The notes below the pieces were generated by a model, which ran no database searches, was not told the origin of the DNA, and saw nothing but the letters and a program-made list of their open reading frames with translations. Made by a program: the position numbers and the translations under genes. A DNA stretch of 36,537 nt from an uncultured Opitutales bacterium (lineage in GTDB: Bacteria > Verrucomicrobiota > Verrucomicrobiia > Opitutales > Intestinicryptomonadaceae), in NCBI GenBank assembly GCA_900548275.1, contig URJY01000023.1, forward strand, positions 1 to 36,537, written 5' to 3'. Positions 8,376 through 16,963 of the stretch are shown here, one piece after another; the first letter of the stretch is position 1, and every line of letters begins with the position of its first letter.

Positions 8376-8888
8376 ATGGGGAAAATTCTGACATCCGCAA
8401 TTCTCGCGGCGGCAACGCTGCTTGTCGGCGCGTGCTCCAACTACAGACTGGCGGGGACGCCCACCGAACTTCCGTTCCACTCGGTCTACGTAAAGCCCGT
8501 GCGCAACGCCTCGTACGCGCCGCAGGCTTCGGCACTGCTTACGAACGAGATTTCGAACGCCATCAACAGGTCGCCCGAACTCAAAACCGCGCTCGAAGCC
8601 GACGCACAGGCGACGCTCTCGACCACGATAATTTCCTACGAACGCAAACCCGCCGCAACGCGCGCAAGCGATACCGCGCTCGCCGCCTCCTACGTGATGG
8701 TTGCAACCGCCGAATGCACGCTCGTGCGCTCGAACGGCGACGTAGTTTTCAAAAACAGAAAAGTCTCCGCCCGCGCCAACCTCTACCCGAGCGGCACCGA
8801 CGTAATCGGCGGCGAAACGCAGAATATGCCCGTTCTAATGCGCGAACTCGGCGGAAAAATCAAAGACGCAGTAATCGGAATATGGTAA
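8376..8888 (+). CDS. lptE: LptE-like LPS-assembly lipoprotein
   Basis: A 170-residue lipoprotein with a short signal peptide and the lipobox LVGAC, lipidated cysteine at residue 20, followed directly by the YRLAGTP segment typical of LptE. The rest follows the LptE pattern: a conserved VKPVRNASYAPQ strand, a long helix (LLTNEISNAINRS) and strands carrying RASDTALAASYVM. LptE plugs and supports the LptD barrel that places lipopolysaccharide in the outer leaflet. Sequence conservation in this family is low, so the name rests on the lipobox, size and segment order. It starts 1 bp after the BamD-like gene and overlaps rpe by 7 bp. Confidence 0.8.
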   Translation: MGKILTSAILAAATLLVGACSNYRLAGTPTELPFHSVYVKPVRNASYAPQASALLTNEISNAINRSPELKTALEADAQATLSTTIISYERKPAATRASDTALAASYVMVATAECTLVRSNGDVVFKNRKVSARANLYPSGTDVIGGETQNMPVLMRELGGKIKDAVIGIW

Positions 8889-9541
8889 ACTCCATCGAAA
8901 TTGCGCCGTCGATTCTGGGCGGAGACCACGCGGCACTCGGCGAATCGGTGGCGAAAATCGCCCAAGCGGGGCTGAAATGGGTTCACGTCGACGTTATGGA
9001 CGGACACTTCGTGCCCAACCTTTCGTTCGGCTCGGGCGTGGTGAAGTCGTTGAAGAAAAAATTTCCTCAGATGTTCTACGACGTGCACCTTATGCTCGAC
9101 AACCCGCACCTGTACGTCGATTCGTTCGCCGAAGCGGGCGCGGATTTGATTTCGATACACGTCGAGCCAGACTACCCCGTAGCCGCCACACTCGACAACA
9201 TCCACGCGACGGGCAAAAAGCTCGGCATAGTCTTCAACCCGAAAACCGAAGTCGGCGAAGTAATACCCTACCTGCCGCGCGTCGATTTGGTGCTCGTAAT
9301 GAGCGTCCAACCGGGGTTCGGCGGACAGAAATTCAACCCCGTAGCCCTCGATAAAATCTCCACACTCGCCCGACTTCGCGAAGAGCTGAAGCTCGACTAC
9401 CGAATCGAAGTGGACGGCGGAATCACCGCGCAAAACGTGGGCGAATGCGTAGCGCGCGGGTGCGACACAATCGTTGCGGGAACGGAATTTTTCAAAAACG
9501 GCGAAGCGTTGATTGCCGCGGCAAACGCCGCCCGCGCATAG
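8882..9541 (+). CDS. rpe: Ribulose-phosphate 3-epimerase
   Basis: Rpe interconverts D-ribulose 5-phosphate and D-xylulose 5-phosphate in the pentose phosphate pathway. The protein has 219 residues, a normal length, and reads as a complete TIM barrel: IAPSILGGD at the start, VHVDVMDGHFVPN with metal ligands, YDVHLMLDNP, a VQPGFGGQKF loop and VDGGIT near the end. The open frame extends far upstream inside lptE, but homology begins at the ATG at 8882, which overlaps the end of lptE by 7 bp. The cytosolic enzyme sits among envelope genes; the overlap suggests coupling of expression only. Confidence 0.96.
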   Translation: MVNSIEIAPSILGGDHAALGESVAKIAQAGLKWVHVDVMDGHFVPNLSFGSGVVKSLKKKFPQMFYDVHLMLDNPHLYVDSFAEAGADLISIHVEPDYPVAATLDNIHATGKKLGIVFNPKTEVGEVIPYLPRVDLVLVMSVQPGFGGQKFNPVALDKISTLARLREELKLDYRIEVDGGITAQNVGECVARGCDTIVAGTEFFKNGEALIAAANAARA

Positions 9542-9555
9542 CCGCCACCCGACAT

Positions 9556-10461
9556 ATGCCCGACCCGAATACAGACCGCGCGAAAAGCTCCGCCGACTGC
9601 GGAGAAAGCGCGGCTGTCGAACCCGCGAAAAACCGCCACCCTGCGGACATATCCGAAAACGAAGCCGCGGAAACCGCCCCCGAAACGCGGCAAACGGACG
9701 GCGGAAAATTCGGCACAACCTGCTGCATCTGTACGCTGATTGCGTTCCTCGCACTGCTCGCCGCCGCGCTTTTCGTTTTCGAACGTTTCTATTCGGGAAC
9801 GAAGAGCGTCGCCGCAACCGTTGCGGAAACGCCGTCGAAAGCGGTCGGAATATTTCGGGAAATCCTCGCGAAAAAGCCCGACGTCAACGTGGTCTACGCC
9901 TCCGAATACATCGACGCAAAACGCGAAAACAAATTCGTCGCCGCGACAATCGACAGGCGCGAAACGATGGGCGCGAACTTCTCGAAGTGGCAAATCAAAA
10001 ATATGAAAATCCTGACGGGTTCGGTGCGGCTCGAGGTCGTCGCCCACTATCAGTATTTCGTAGAATTTCGCGGAATCAAATACGAAATATCAAAGGGCAA
10101 AAACGGCAAAATCGACTTCCTTTTCGTGTTCGACTCGCTCAAGCCCGACCTGCCCGTAAAGTACACCGAAATCGAGCGAAACATCGCCCAAAGCGCGCTG
10201 TCGAACGACGTCAACGCGGAGATAGAAAAATACCAGAAGGAGAAATTTCCCGCGGAACTCGGGAGGCTCGCGGGGGACGCGCAAAATATGCTAAACGCGA
10301 GAGTCGAAGCGGCGGAGACCATGAAAAAATACCTGCGCGAAAACATCTTTCCGATATGGAACATCGACGCCGACGAAATCGGCAAAATCGAAATAGTCTT
10401 CGACACACGCCGATTCGACAACTTCAAAACGGGAATAACCGAAAGCGGCAACGGACGATGA
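9556..10461 (+). CDS. Single-pass membrane protein, possibly DUF4230-like
   Basis: A 301-residue protein. The start at 9556 was chosen because upstream codons run inside rpe. Residues 1-54 are polar and charged, a hydrophobic segment with two cysteines covers about 55-76 (CCICTLIAFLALLAAALFVF), and the rest is probably extracytoplasmic. That part has a beta-rich region (about 100-185, with GSVRLEVVAHYQYFVEF) and then a long charged, alpha-helical region rich in Glu, Lys and Ala (about 190-270). This order recalls DUF4230 proteins, but I cannot confirm it. Function is unknown. It overlaps the next small gene by 4 bp (ATGA). Confidence 0.75.
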   Translation: MPDPNTDRAKSSADCGESAAVEPAKNRHPADISENEAAETAPETRQTDGGKFGTTCCICTLIAFLALLAAALFVFERFYSGTKSVAATVAETPSKAVGIFREILAKKPDVNVVYASEYIDAKRENKFVAATIDRRETMGANFSKWQIKNMKILTGSVRLEVVAHYQYFVEFRGIKYEISKGKNGKIDFLFVFDSLKPDLPVKYTEIERNIAQSALSNDVNAEIEKYQKEKFPAELGRLAGDAQNMLNARVEAAETMKKYLRENIFPIWNIDADEIGKIEIVFDTRRFDNFKTGITESGNGR

Positions 10462-10715
10462 AAAACGGCAAAAGAGGATGCCTGCCGACGGCGGCGGCGA
10501 TGGCGGGAGCGATGCTTTCGTTCGTCTGGCTGCTGAATCTCCAAATGGGCGTATTCCTCGAAATTCCCGACAACCTGCCGATTGTGGGCAACCTCGACGA
10601 GGCGTTCTTCACAACCCTGCTGCTGGCGTGCCTTTCGTATCTCGGAATCGACCTGCCGTTCCTGCGGAAATTTTCGCGGCGCGACATTCCCGAACAACGC
10701 ACGCCGAAAAACTGA
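10458..10715 (+). CDS. Small membrane protein with a DUF1232-like motif
   Basis: An 85-residue protein whose ATG overlaps the stop of the preceding gene (ATGA at 10458-10461). It has two hydrophobic segments, about 13-34 and 47-63, around the motif IPDNLPIVGNLDEA (about 36-49). The motif resembles the IPDxxPxxGxxDD signature of DUF1232 (YkvA-like) small membrane proteins, whose function is not established. The C terminus is basic and polar (RKFSRRDIPEQRTPKN). Position and overlap indicate that it is translated with the 301-residue membrane protein. Confidence 0.68.
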   Translation: MKNGKRGCLPTAAAMAGAMLSFVWLLNLQMGVFLEIPDNLPIVGNLDEAFFTTLLLACLSYLGIDLPFLRKFSRRDIPEQRTPKN

Positions 10716-10755
10716 ATTGTCTTGAAAACACCCCAAAAAAACGGAATATAAAACT

Positions 10756-13320
10756 ATGCGAAAATTCGGGATAGTCTGCGCAATATTGGGCGCGTCAACG
10801 GTCGCCGCGCACTGCGCGGGCGCGCTCGATTCCGTGCTCGACAAGCTTCCGCAATCCGCAACCGCCCCGCTTTCGACATCTGGGGGACGTACAGCCGAAT
10901 ACCTCGAATCGGTCGTGAAGTCGGCACAGTCGGCGTTGCGCGCGGGAATGCCCGCGCTCGCGCAGGCGATAGCCGAAGACTCCGTAGACCGCGAAAAGCT
11001 CCCGCAGGAACTCGCCGCACAACTAAAGCTTGTGGCTGTCGACGCAATGATTGCGCAGGGCGATTTCGCAAACGCCGAAAAACTTTTCACCTCGACCGTA
11101 TCCGCAGCCGACAAACTGCGCTCGGCAATGATAGATGTTGGTCTTTCGAAAACCGAAGACGCGGCGAAGACGCTCGAAGAAATCGACGCCGCAAAGCTCG
11201 ACGGCGGCGACCGCCCGTGGTACTTCATTGCGCGCGGATTCGTCGCATACGAGCGCGGCAATATGCCCGCAGCCCTCGCCGATTTCAAGAGGGCGAAGGA
11301 GTCGGCAAAAGACGCGCCGACCGTTGCGGACGCGGAAATCGCCGAAATCTTCTGCAAGATAATCGGCGGAGACGCCGACCAAAACCTGCCGTCGCTCGCA
11401 AAGACGCTCGAAGAAAAAACCGCGCTCTACCTCGGCACGCCGCAGGGCTTCCAGTTCGCAAAACAGTACGCGGCGGTGCTCTACAAAATGGGCGAGCGCG
11501 AAAAGGCGATAGACGTTTTGAACGCCCAACTGGGAATCGAACTTGCGCCGTCAATCGACAGGGACGAACTGAGAATCGTCGTCGCGGCGATGACGAAAAG
11601 CCGCGAGAAACAGCTGGCGATGCTGCGCGACATCCTCCTCGAAACGAACTCCGCAAGCGTGGGCGATTTCGCCCTCGCGCTGCTCTCGCGCAACCCCGAC
11701 CTGTCCGACGACGACGGACGCAAATTCCTGCTCGAACTTCTCGAAAAGGGCTCGGATAAAATCCGCGACAGAATCTACCTCGAACTGGCGAAGGTTGCGG
11801 TAAAATCGCGCGACAAACAGGGCGCGTCGAAATACGCGGGCAAACTCGTGGAGGAATACCCCGCGTCGAAATACCGCAGCGACGCGCTCCGCATTCTGGC
11901 TTGGACGGCGTTCTCGTCGGACGACGGCAAAGAGCCCGAATACAGGCTCGCCGCAACGCACCTTGCCGCGCTCGCCGACCTCGAAAAAGACCCCGAAAAG
12001 GCGCGAGAAATGCGCCTGCTTTCCGCCGACTGCCTCTTCCTAAACAAAGACTACGCAACCGCCGCAAAAATCTACGCCGACCTCTTTGCGCAGATGAGGG
12101 ACAAGCGCGGGCTGATTCTCAACCGCGCGGTGGAGTCGTACCTAAACCGCAACGAAACCGACAGCGCGATAAAGCTGCTCGACTCCGCATACGGCGCGGA
12201 CGGAGTGGGCGATGACGACCTTTGGAACTCGGAGTGGAAGCTCATATCGCACTTCAGAAGCGGCGGGCAGGACGCCCGCGCACGCGCCCGCATAGAGCAC
12301 GCGATAAAAACCACGCGCTCGAAACTTCTGTTGATAAAAATGCAATGGTTCTTGGCGCGCATAACGGAGGAGTCGGGCGACTCGAAAAAGGCGGCGCAAC
12401 AATGCGACAAAATTCTGTCCGAAATAGAATCGCTGACGGGCTTGGACGGGCGCACTCGCGAAATTCTCGCGTCAAACGCGCTGCTGATGAAGGCGCGCTG
12501 CCTCGAGGCGGAAGCCGACACGGCGGGCGACAACGCGGCAACCGAAGCCTACAAACTTCTGCGCGAAAAATACCCGTCGACCGACGCGGCGAAAGTCTCC
12601 TACCTCTACCAAGCCCGAACCGAAGCCGCGCGCGGCAATTTCGGCGCGGCGCAGCAGCTATGCCGCACGCTCGCCGACGCCGACCCCAAGGGCGCGTACG
12701 CCTACGACGCAATATCCGACGCAGCCCAGTACGCGCGCAAACTCGGGCTTGAGTCCGACTACAAATCGGCGTTGGCAATGCTCGACAAGCTCTGCAAAGA
12801 CTTTCCCGACAACCCGCGCAACTTCTACGCCAGCCTTTCGCAGGCGGAAATCCTGCGCCTGCTCAACGCCTTCGCCGACGCGCGCAAGCTCTACGAGGAA
12901 ATACTCAACAAATACCAGTCGCACCCCGAAATCTACCTTGCGTGGCTCGGGCTCGGAGACTGCGCGCTCGCGCAACAGGGGCGCGCGCTCAACGCCGTGG
13001 CGATTTTCGAACGCCTCTACGCGCTCCCCGAAATGCCCGTTTCCGCAAAGGCGGAAGCCGCGTTCAAATGCGCCTACGCACTCGAGCGCGCGGGGCGCAG
13101 CCGCGAGGCCGACGAAATGCGATGGGTGATGTCGCAGCAGCTCCTATCCGAACGCGGACTTACGGCGGAAGCCAAGTACTGGCTCGGGCGCACGCTCTAC
13201 TCGCTCGCCTCGAGCCTCGAAAAATCGGGCGCAAAGCGCGACGCCCGCGCGGCGTACGAACTGATTGTAAAAAACAACCTGCCGTCGTCGGCGGCGGCAA
13301 AATCGAAACTCGCAAAATAA
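10756..13320 (+). CDS. Large exported TPR-repeat protein
   Basis: An 854-residue protein with a signal peptide (about 1-23, MRKFGIVCAILGASTVAAHC then AGA). The remainder is almost wholly helical TPR-like repeats, seen in segments such as DADQNLPSLAKTLEEKTALY, YRLAATHLAALADLEKDP, DYATAAKIYADLFAQMR, AYKLLREKYPSTDAAKVSYL and DARKLYEEILNKYQSHPEIY. No catalytic motif is apparent. The last repeats resemble those of periplasmic YbgF/CpoB- and BamD-type proteins. It begins 40 bp after the preceding gene and ends 1 bp before the ExbB-type gene, so it probably works with that proton-driven complex as a periplasmic scaffold or adaptor. The partner and cargo are unknown. Confidence 0.85.
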   Translation: MRKFGIVCAILGASTVAAHCAGALDSVLDKLPQSATAPLSTSGGRTAEYLESVVKSAQSALRAGMPALAQAIAEDSVDREKLPQELAAQLKLVAVDAMIAQGDFANAEKLFTSTVSAADKLRSAMIDVGLSKTEDAAKTLEEIDAAKLDGGDRPWYFIARGFVAYERGNMPAALADFKRAKESAKDAPTVADAEIAEIFCKIIGGDADQNLPSLAKTLEEKTALYLGTPQGFQFAKQYAAVLYKMGEREKAIDVLNAQLGIELAPSIDRDELRIVVAAMTKSREKQLAMLRDILLETNSASVGDFALALLSRNPDLSDDDGRKFLLELLEKGSDKIRDRIYLELAKVAVKSRDKQGASKYAGKLVEEYPASKYRSDALRILAWTAFSSDDGKEPEYRLAATHLAALADLEKDPEKAREMRLLSADCLFLNKDYATAAKIYADLFAQMRDKRGLILNRAVESYLNRNETDSAIKLLDSAYGADGVGDDDLWNSEWKLISHFRSGGQDARARARIEHAIKTTRSKLLLIKMQWFLARITEESGDSKKAAQQCDKILSEIESLTGLDGRTREILASNALLMKARCLEAEADTAGDNAATEAYKLLREKYPSTDAAKVSYLYQARTEAARGNFGAAQQLCRTLADADPKGAYAYDAISDAAQYARKLGLESDYKSALAMLDKLCKDFPDNPRNFYASLSQAEILRLLNAFADARKLYEEILNKYQSHPEIYLAWLGLGDCALAQQGRALNAVAIFERLYALPEMPVSAKAEAAFKCAYALERAGRSREADEMRWVMSQQLLSERGLTAEAKYWLGRTLYSLASSLEKSGAKRDARAAYELIVKNNLPSSAAAKSKLAK

Positions 13321-13321
13321 A

Positions 13322-13981
13322 ATGGAAAAAATCCTCGACATCTTCCGAATGGGCGGGCCCGCAATGATTCCGCTTGCGGCACTAGCGTTCGCGGGCGCGA
13401 TAATTTTCGTTGAACGCCTGCTCTACCTGCACAAGGGGCAGATACGCGCGCGCGAATTCGTCTCGGGAATCAAGACCGCGCTGAAGAACCGCCGAATGCT
13501 CGAAGCCCTCACAATCTGCGACGAAAGCTACGGGCCGATTCCGCGCATCGTAAAAACCGCCCTGCTCAACAGCGAACAGCCGCGCGACGTAATGTCGCAA
13601 AGCGTGGCGGTCGCCTCGCAAAACGAATTCGCGCTCATCGAAAGGCGCGTTGCAAGCGTTGCGCTTATTGCGAAAATCGCGCCGCTCTTGGGGCTTATGG
13701 GCACGGTCGTCGCGCTGTTGCAGATTTTCTACACGATGTCGCACAGCGGCTCGTACGCCACGGTTTCGCAGTTTACCGCATACGTCTACGCCGCCCTGCT
13801 CTCGACCGCGTTCGGGCTGCTGATTTCGATTTTCGGATGGCTCGGCTACAGCTTTCTGAACAGCCGCGTACGCGCCCTCGCGCACGACATCGACTTTTCC
13901 GCGAACGAAATAATGCTCTTTATCCTGCGCGGAATGCCCGAACACGAAAACCTCTACCTGAAAGGCAAAGAGGCAAAATGA
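13322..13981 (+). CDS. ExbB/TolQ/MotA-family proton channel protein
   Basis: A 219-residue inner-membrane protein with three predicted membrane helices (about 13-33, 115-141 and 155-182). The family core is clear: FVERLLYLHKG after the first helix, and the conserved pair LIAKIAPLLGLMGTVVALLQ and TAYVYAALLSTAFGLLISI, which line the proton path with the ExbD/TolR helix. These complexes use the proton gradient to drive TonB, TolA or other partners. It starts 1 bp after the 854-residue TPR gene and overlaps the ExbD-type gene by 4 bp. ExbB and TolQ cannot be told apart from sequence alone. There is no Pal, TolB or canonical TonB gene adjacent. Confidence 0.94.
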   Translation: MEKILDIFRMGGPAMIPLAALAFAGAIIFVERLLYLHKGQIRAREFVSGIKTALKNRRMLEALTICDESYGPIPRIVKTALLNSEQPRDVMSQSVAVASQNEFALIERRVASVALIAKIAPLLGLMGTVVALLQIFYTMSHSGSYATVSQFTAYVYAALLSTAFGLLISIFGWLGYSFLNSRVRALAHDIDFSANEIMLFILRGMPEHENLYLKGKEAK

Positions 13982-14415
13982 CGCCCGTCGATGTATCGTC
14001 GAAAGTCCGCCGCGAGCGCATCACACTGTGCTCGGCGGCACTTGTCGACATCCTGCTGATTGCGCTGATGTTCACGCTGCTCGGGTCGAAGTTCATACTC
14101 GCACCGGGGTTCGCGCTCGAGTTCGAGGGCAACAAACTGCCGACTTCGCAGTCGCCCGACGCGGCGGTCGTCGACGGCGACCTGAGCGTGCTCAACGCAA
14201 AGGGCAACACGATGATTATTTTCGACGGCGCAATTTTCAACGCGGAGTCGTTCTCGAAAAAAATGCACTCGCAAAAGGCGGGCACACACCGCGGCGTGCT
14301 GCTGATTAAAGCCGACAAAAACGTCGACACCCAAACGCTGCTCGACATCTGCTCGGCGGCGCGCGCGGGCGGATTCGAAAAAATCCACCTCGCCGCAACG
14401 CCCGAAGAAAAGTGA
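13978..14415 (+). CDS. ExbD/TolR-family biopolymer transport protein
   Basis: A 145-residue protein starting at the ATG that overlaps the previous stop (ATGA at 13978-13981). A short cytoplasmic N terminus (RRERIT) precedes one membrane helix (about 18-36) that carries Asp24 in ALVDILLIALMF. This matches the essential proton-carrying aspartate of ExbD/TolR. The periplasmic part is a typical small alpha/beta domain, with GVLLIKADKNVDTQTLLDIC matching the family's DKxxxxxxxxxV region. It pairs with the ExbB-type channel immediately upstream. The frame stays open upstream inside that gene, but only this start gives the family N terminus. Confidence 0.92.
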   Translation: MTPVDVSSKVRRERITLCSAALVDILLIALMFTLLGSKFILAPGFALEFEGNKLPTSQSPDAAVVDGDLSVLNAKGNTMIIFDGAIFNAESFSKKMHSQKAGTHRGVLLIKADKNVDTQTLLDICSAARAGGFEKIHLAATPEEK

Positions 14416-14416
14416 T

Positions 14417-15136
14417 ATGCCCAAACCCGCAGACAGAAAAACGGAATCAGATACGTTCGTCGGGGGAACGTTCCTGCCCGCGTTTTTGTCGACGTGCGCC
14501 GCATTCGCACTCGCGGCGTTTTTTCTGCCCGAAATTTCGCCCGAGATAAAACAGCCCGCAAGCCCCGAAACGCTCGCAAACCTCACAAACCGCCACTTCG
14601 ACGGCTTGGACGAAATAGCCGACTACACCCCCCTGTTTCTGACAACGAAGTGGAACGCCGCCCCCGCGCCGCGCCCCGCGCCCGCGCCGAGAGGCTGGAA
14701 CTTCACGAAGACAAACTTCGCCCCACCCGCACTCGCGCTCTCCGACGCAAAATTTCTTACATCCGACGGCGACGACTTCGAGCGCGGAAGAACGGGATTG
14801 GCGCAGTCGATAATGGGGAAATCGTTTTCGTCGTTCCGCCGCTCCGACAGCCCCGCCACGGCGGTAAAACCGACGGGCTTTACCTTCAAACTCGTCGATA
14901 TGAACAGCGGCGCAACCGTAAAAACCGCACCCGTTGAAATGACCTCCGACGGCAGGCTCTACGCCGTCGCCGAATTCAAAGTCTACGTCGAGCGCGACGG
15001 CTGGGCGATGAAGCCGCTCGAGCTTCAGTCGTCGGGCGACGACTCGCGCGACGCCGAACTTGCCGCAATGCTGACAAGCTCCAAACTGCTCAAGGGCACG
15101 CCGCACGGCGAATACAAGGCGGTATTCATCCCGTAG
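14417..15136 (+). CDS. Unassigned single-pass protein in the TonB position
   Basis: A 239-residue protein that I do not recognise. A polar N terminus is followed by one hydrophobic segment (about 18-38, FLPAFLSTCAAFALAAFFLP), an extracytoplasmic region, a proline-alanine stretch (APAPRPAPAPRG, about 81-92) and a C-terminal part (about 150-239) that could form a small beta/alpha domain ending in YKAVFIP. The order (membrane anchor, Pro-rich spacer, C-terminal domain) and the place 1 bp after an ExbD-type gene resemble TonB or TolA, but no TonB C-terminal signature such as YP is visible. It may be the moving partner of the complex. It is the last gene before a terminator. Confidence 0.78.
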   Translation: MPKPADRKTESDTFVGGTFLPAFLSTCAAFALAAFFLPEISPEIKQPASPETLANLTNRHFDGLDEIADYTPLFLTTKWNAAPAPRPAPAPRGWNFTKTNFAPPALALSDAKFLTSDGDDFERGRTGLAQSIMGKSFSSFRRSDSPATAVKPTGFTFKLVDMNSGATVKTAPVEMTSDGRLYAVAEFKVYVERDGWAMKPLELQSSGDDSRDAELAAMLTSSKLLKGTPHGEYKAVFIP

Positions 15137-15171
15137 CGGAAGCGGAAAAATCCGCATACACGGACGCAAAA

Positions 15172-15197
15172 AAACGCCCCCGAAATCGGAGGCGTTT
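15172..15197. terminator. Terminator between convergent operons
   Basis: An inverted repeat with an 11-position stem and one mismatch (AAACGCCCCCG, loop AAAT, CGGAGGCGTTT) lies between the convergent plus-strand ExbBD cluster and minus-strand rng. On the minus strand the 3' arm runs into seven T residues (the A run at 15168-15174), a good intrinsic terminator for the rng operon. On the plus strand only TTT follows, so termination there would be weaker. Confidence 0.75.
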
Positions 15198-15221
15198 CGC
15201 AAAATTTCCGCGCAAAGCCTT

Positions 15222-16925
15222 CTACTTTTTCGCGTCCATAATTCTGAAATTCTCGAGGTGGTACGACGGGTCGGCGCGGAACGTCAACTTCAGATTGTAC
15301 GCCTTTTCGAGATTTATCAGGTGCTCGTAGTCTTCCGTCTGCAAGCGGCGCAAATTGTCGGGATGCAACAGAATCAGCAGCGAAATTTCGCCCATATTCG
15401 GGTTGTTCGCGCGTATCGTCCTGCACGTCGCCACAATCTTGCGCTGAATTTCCGCGCTCATCGTGCGCGCCGATTTCACAATGCCCTTGCCGCCGCAATA
15501 CGGACACGTCGTATAAATGCCGCTCGAGTTGCTCTGCGCGTGGCGTTGGCGCGTCATCTGCATAATGCCCAGTTGCGAAATGGGCAGAACTTGGCTCTTT
15601 GCCTTGTCCTTTTCCATTTCCTCCTTGAGACGCTTGTAGACCGCCTGCCTGTCCTTGCGGCTCTTCATATCGATTGTGTCGATAATCACGAGCCCGCCGA
15701 GGTTGCGCAAACGCACCTGACGCGCCGCCTCGGTTACGGCTTCGAGGTTCGCCTGCAAAATGAAGTCCTTGCCGTCGTCGCTCTTGCCCTTGTGCGAACC
15801 TGTGTTAACGTCGATTGCAACGAGAGCCTCGGTTTCGTCGATGACGATTTCGCCGCCCGACGGCAGCGGAACCCTGCGCTGAAAAGTCTGCGCAATCTGA
15901 CGCTCGATGTTGTATCGCTCGAAAATCGGGATATTCTCCTTGAAGAGCTGGATTTTACTGCGGGCGCGGCGCGAAATTTCGGAGACCGAACGCATAATGC
16001 GGTCGTAGTCCTCTTTGCTGTCGATGAGGATTCTGTCGGTCTGCTCGGTGAGGAAGTCGCGCACAGTGCGCTCGATGAGGTCGGGCTCTTTGTAGATTGT
16101 CGCGGGCGCGGGGACGGTCTCTATGCGCTGCTGAATTTTCTTCCAGATGTTGAGCAACATATGGAGGTCGCGCACAAAATACGTCCAACGCTTGCCCTGC
16201 CCCGCCGTGCGGACGATAACGCCCATGCCCTCGGGAACTTTCATCGACTTCAAAATCTTCTTGATGCGCTCGCGCTCGGCTCTGTCCTCGATTTTCCTCG
16301 AGATGCCGAACTGCCCCGCAAAGGGCATAAGCACAAGGTATCGACCTGGGATTGCAATATTCGTCGTTACGCGCGGGCCCTTCGTGCCGATCTGCGTCTT
16401 CGTAATCTGGACGATGATTTCAGTGCCGATGGGGAATTTTTCGGGAATGTCCTTCGCCGAAAACTTCTGCGCCTTTTTCTGTTCCTTGCTCTTGTTTTCG
16501 CGGACGACTTCGTACGAATTGTCGGTGGTCGTCGGGAAGATGTCCCAGTAGTGCAGGAACGCGTTTTTGGGCTGACCTATGTCGACAAACGCCGCCTTAA
16601 GCCCCGGTTCGAGATTCTGGATTTTCCCCTTGAAAATCGCCCCGACCATGCTTTCGTCGCCGTTGCGTTCGATTTCGAACTTCTGCATTACGCCCTCGAC
16701 GAGCAGCGCGACGCGCTTTTCGAAAGGCTCGACATTTATGACGATTTCGCGGTACGGTTCGTTCTCGCGTTTGAGCAGTCTGATAATTTTTTCAAGGAGC
16801 GGGCGTTTTTTCGCCCTCAACTTCGCCTCCTGATTGAGCTGTTCCTCGGGGATGGGTTCGACAACCTCCTCCGCGGGACGCTTTGTCAAATCGTCGGGCG
16901 TATAATCTTGGTTTTCCTGTTTCAT
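15222..16925 (-). CDS. rng: Ribonuclease E/G family protein
   Basis: An endoribonuclease of the RNase E/G family, which cleaves single-stranded A/U-rich sites in mRNA decay and in rRNA and tRNA processing. With the ATG at 16925 it has 567 residues. An acidic and lysine-rich N-terminal extension of about 55 residues precedes an S1 domain (IVINVEPFEKRVALLVEG, then GKIQNLEPGLKAAFVDIG). The catalytic metal site is seen in VAIDVNTG and GGLVIIDTIDM, both with the family aspartates, followed by MTRQRH and the zinc-link motif CPYCGGKG, which holds subunits together. It ends soon after the zinc link, with no RNase E scaffold tail, so it is RNase G-like. A GTG at 16967 overlapping the rodA stop (GTGA) is an alternative start adding 14 residues. 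Confidence 0.93.
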   Translation of the reverse strand: MKQENQDYTPDDLTKRPAEEVVEPIPEEQLNQEAKLRAKKRPLLEKIIRLLKRENEPYREIVINVEPFEKRVALLVEGVMQKFEIERNGDESMVGAIFKGKIQNLEPGLKAAFVDIGQPKNAFLHYWDIFPTTTDNSYEVVRENKSKEQKKAQKFSAKDIPEKFPIGTEIIVQITKTQIGTKGPRVTTNIAIPGRYLVLMPFAGQFGISRKIEDRAERERIKKILKSMKVPEGMGVIVRTAGQGKRWTYFVRDLHMLLNIWKKIQQRIETVPAPATIYKEPDLIERTVRDFLTEQTDRILIDSKEDYDRIMRSVSEISRRARSKIQLFKENIPIFERYNIERQIAQTFQRRVPLPSGGEIVIDETEALVAIDVNTGSHKGKSDDGKDFILQANLEAVTEAARQVRLRNLGGLVIIDTIDMKSRKDRQAVYKRLKEEMEKDKAKSQVLPISQLGIMQMTRQRHAQSNSSGIYTTCPYCGGKGIVKSARTMSAEIQRKIVATCRTIRANNPNMGEISLLILLHPDNLRRLQTEDYEHLINLEKAYNLKLTFRADPSYHLENFRIMDAKK

Positions 16926-16963
16926 TTGTTTCGCTTTAATCGGATTGTGCGAAACGATTGTCT

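Noticed and set aside
10722..10752. TTGAAA and TATAAA before the 854-residue TPR gene as a promoter
   Set aside because: The spacing is 19 bp and the -10 ends 3 bp before the ATG, so transcription would begin inside the coding sequence.
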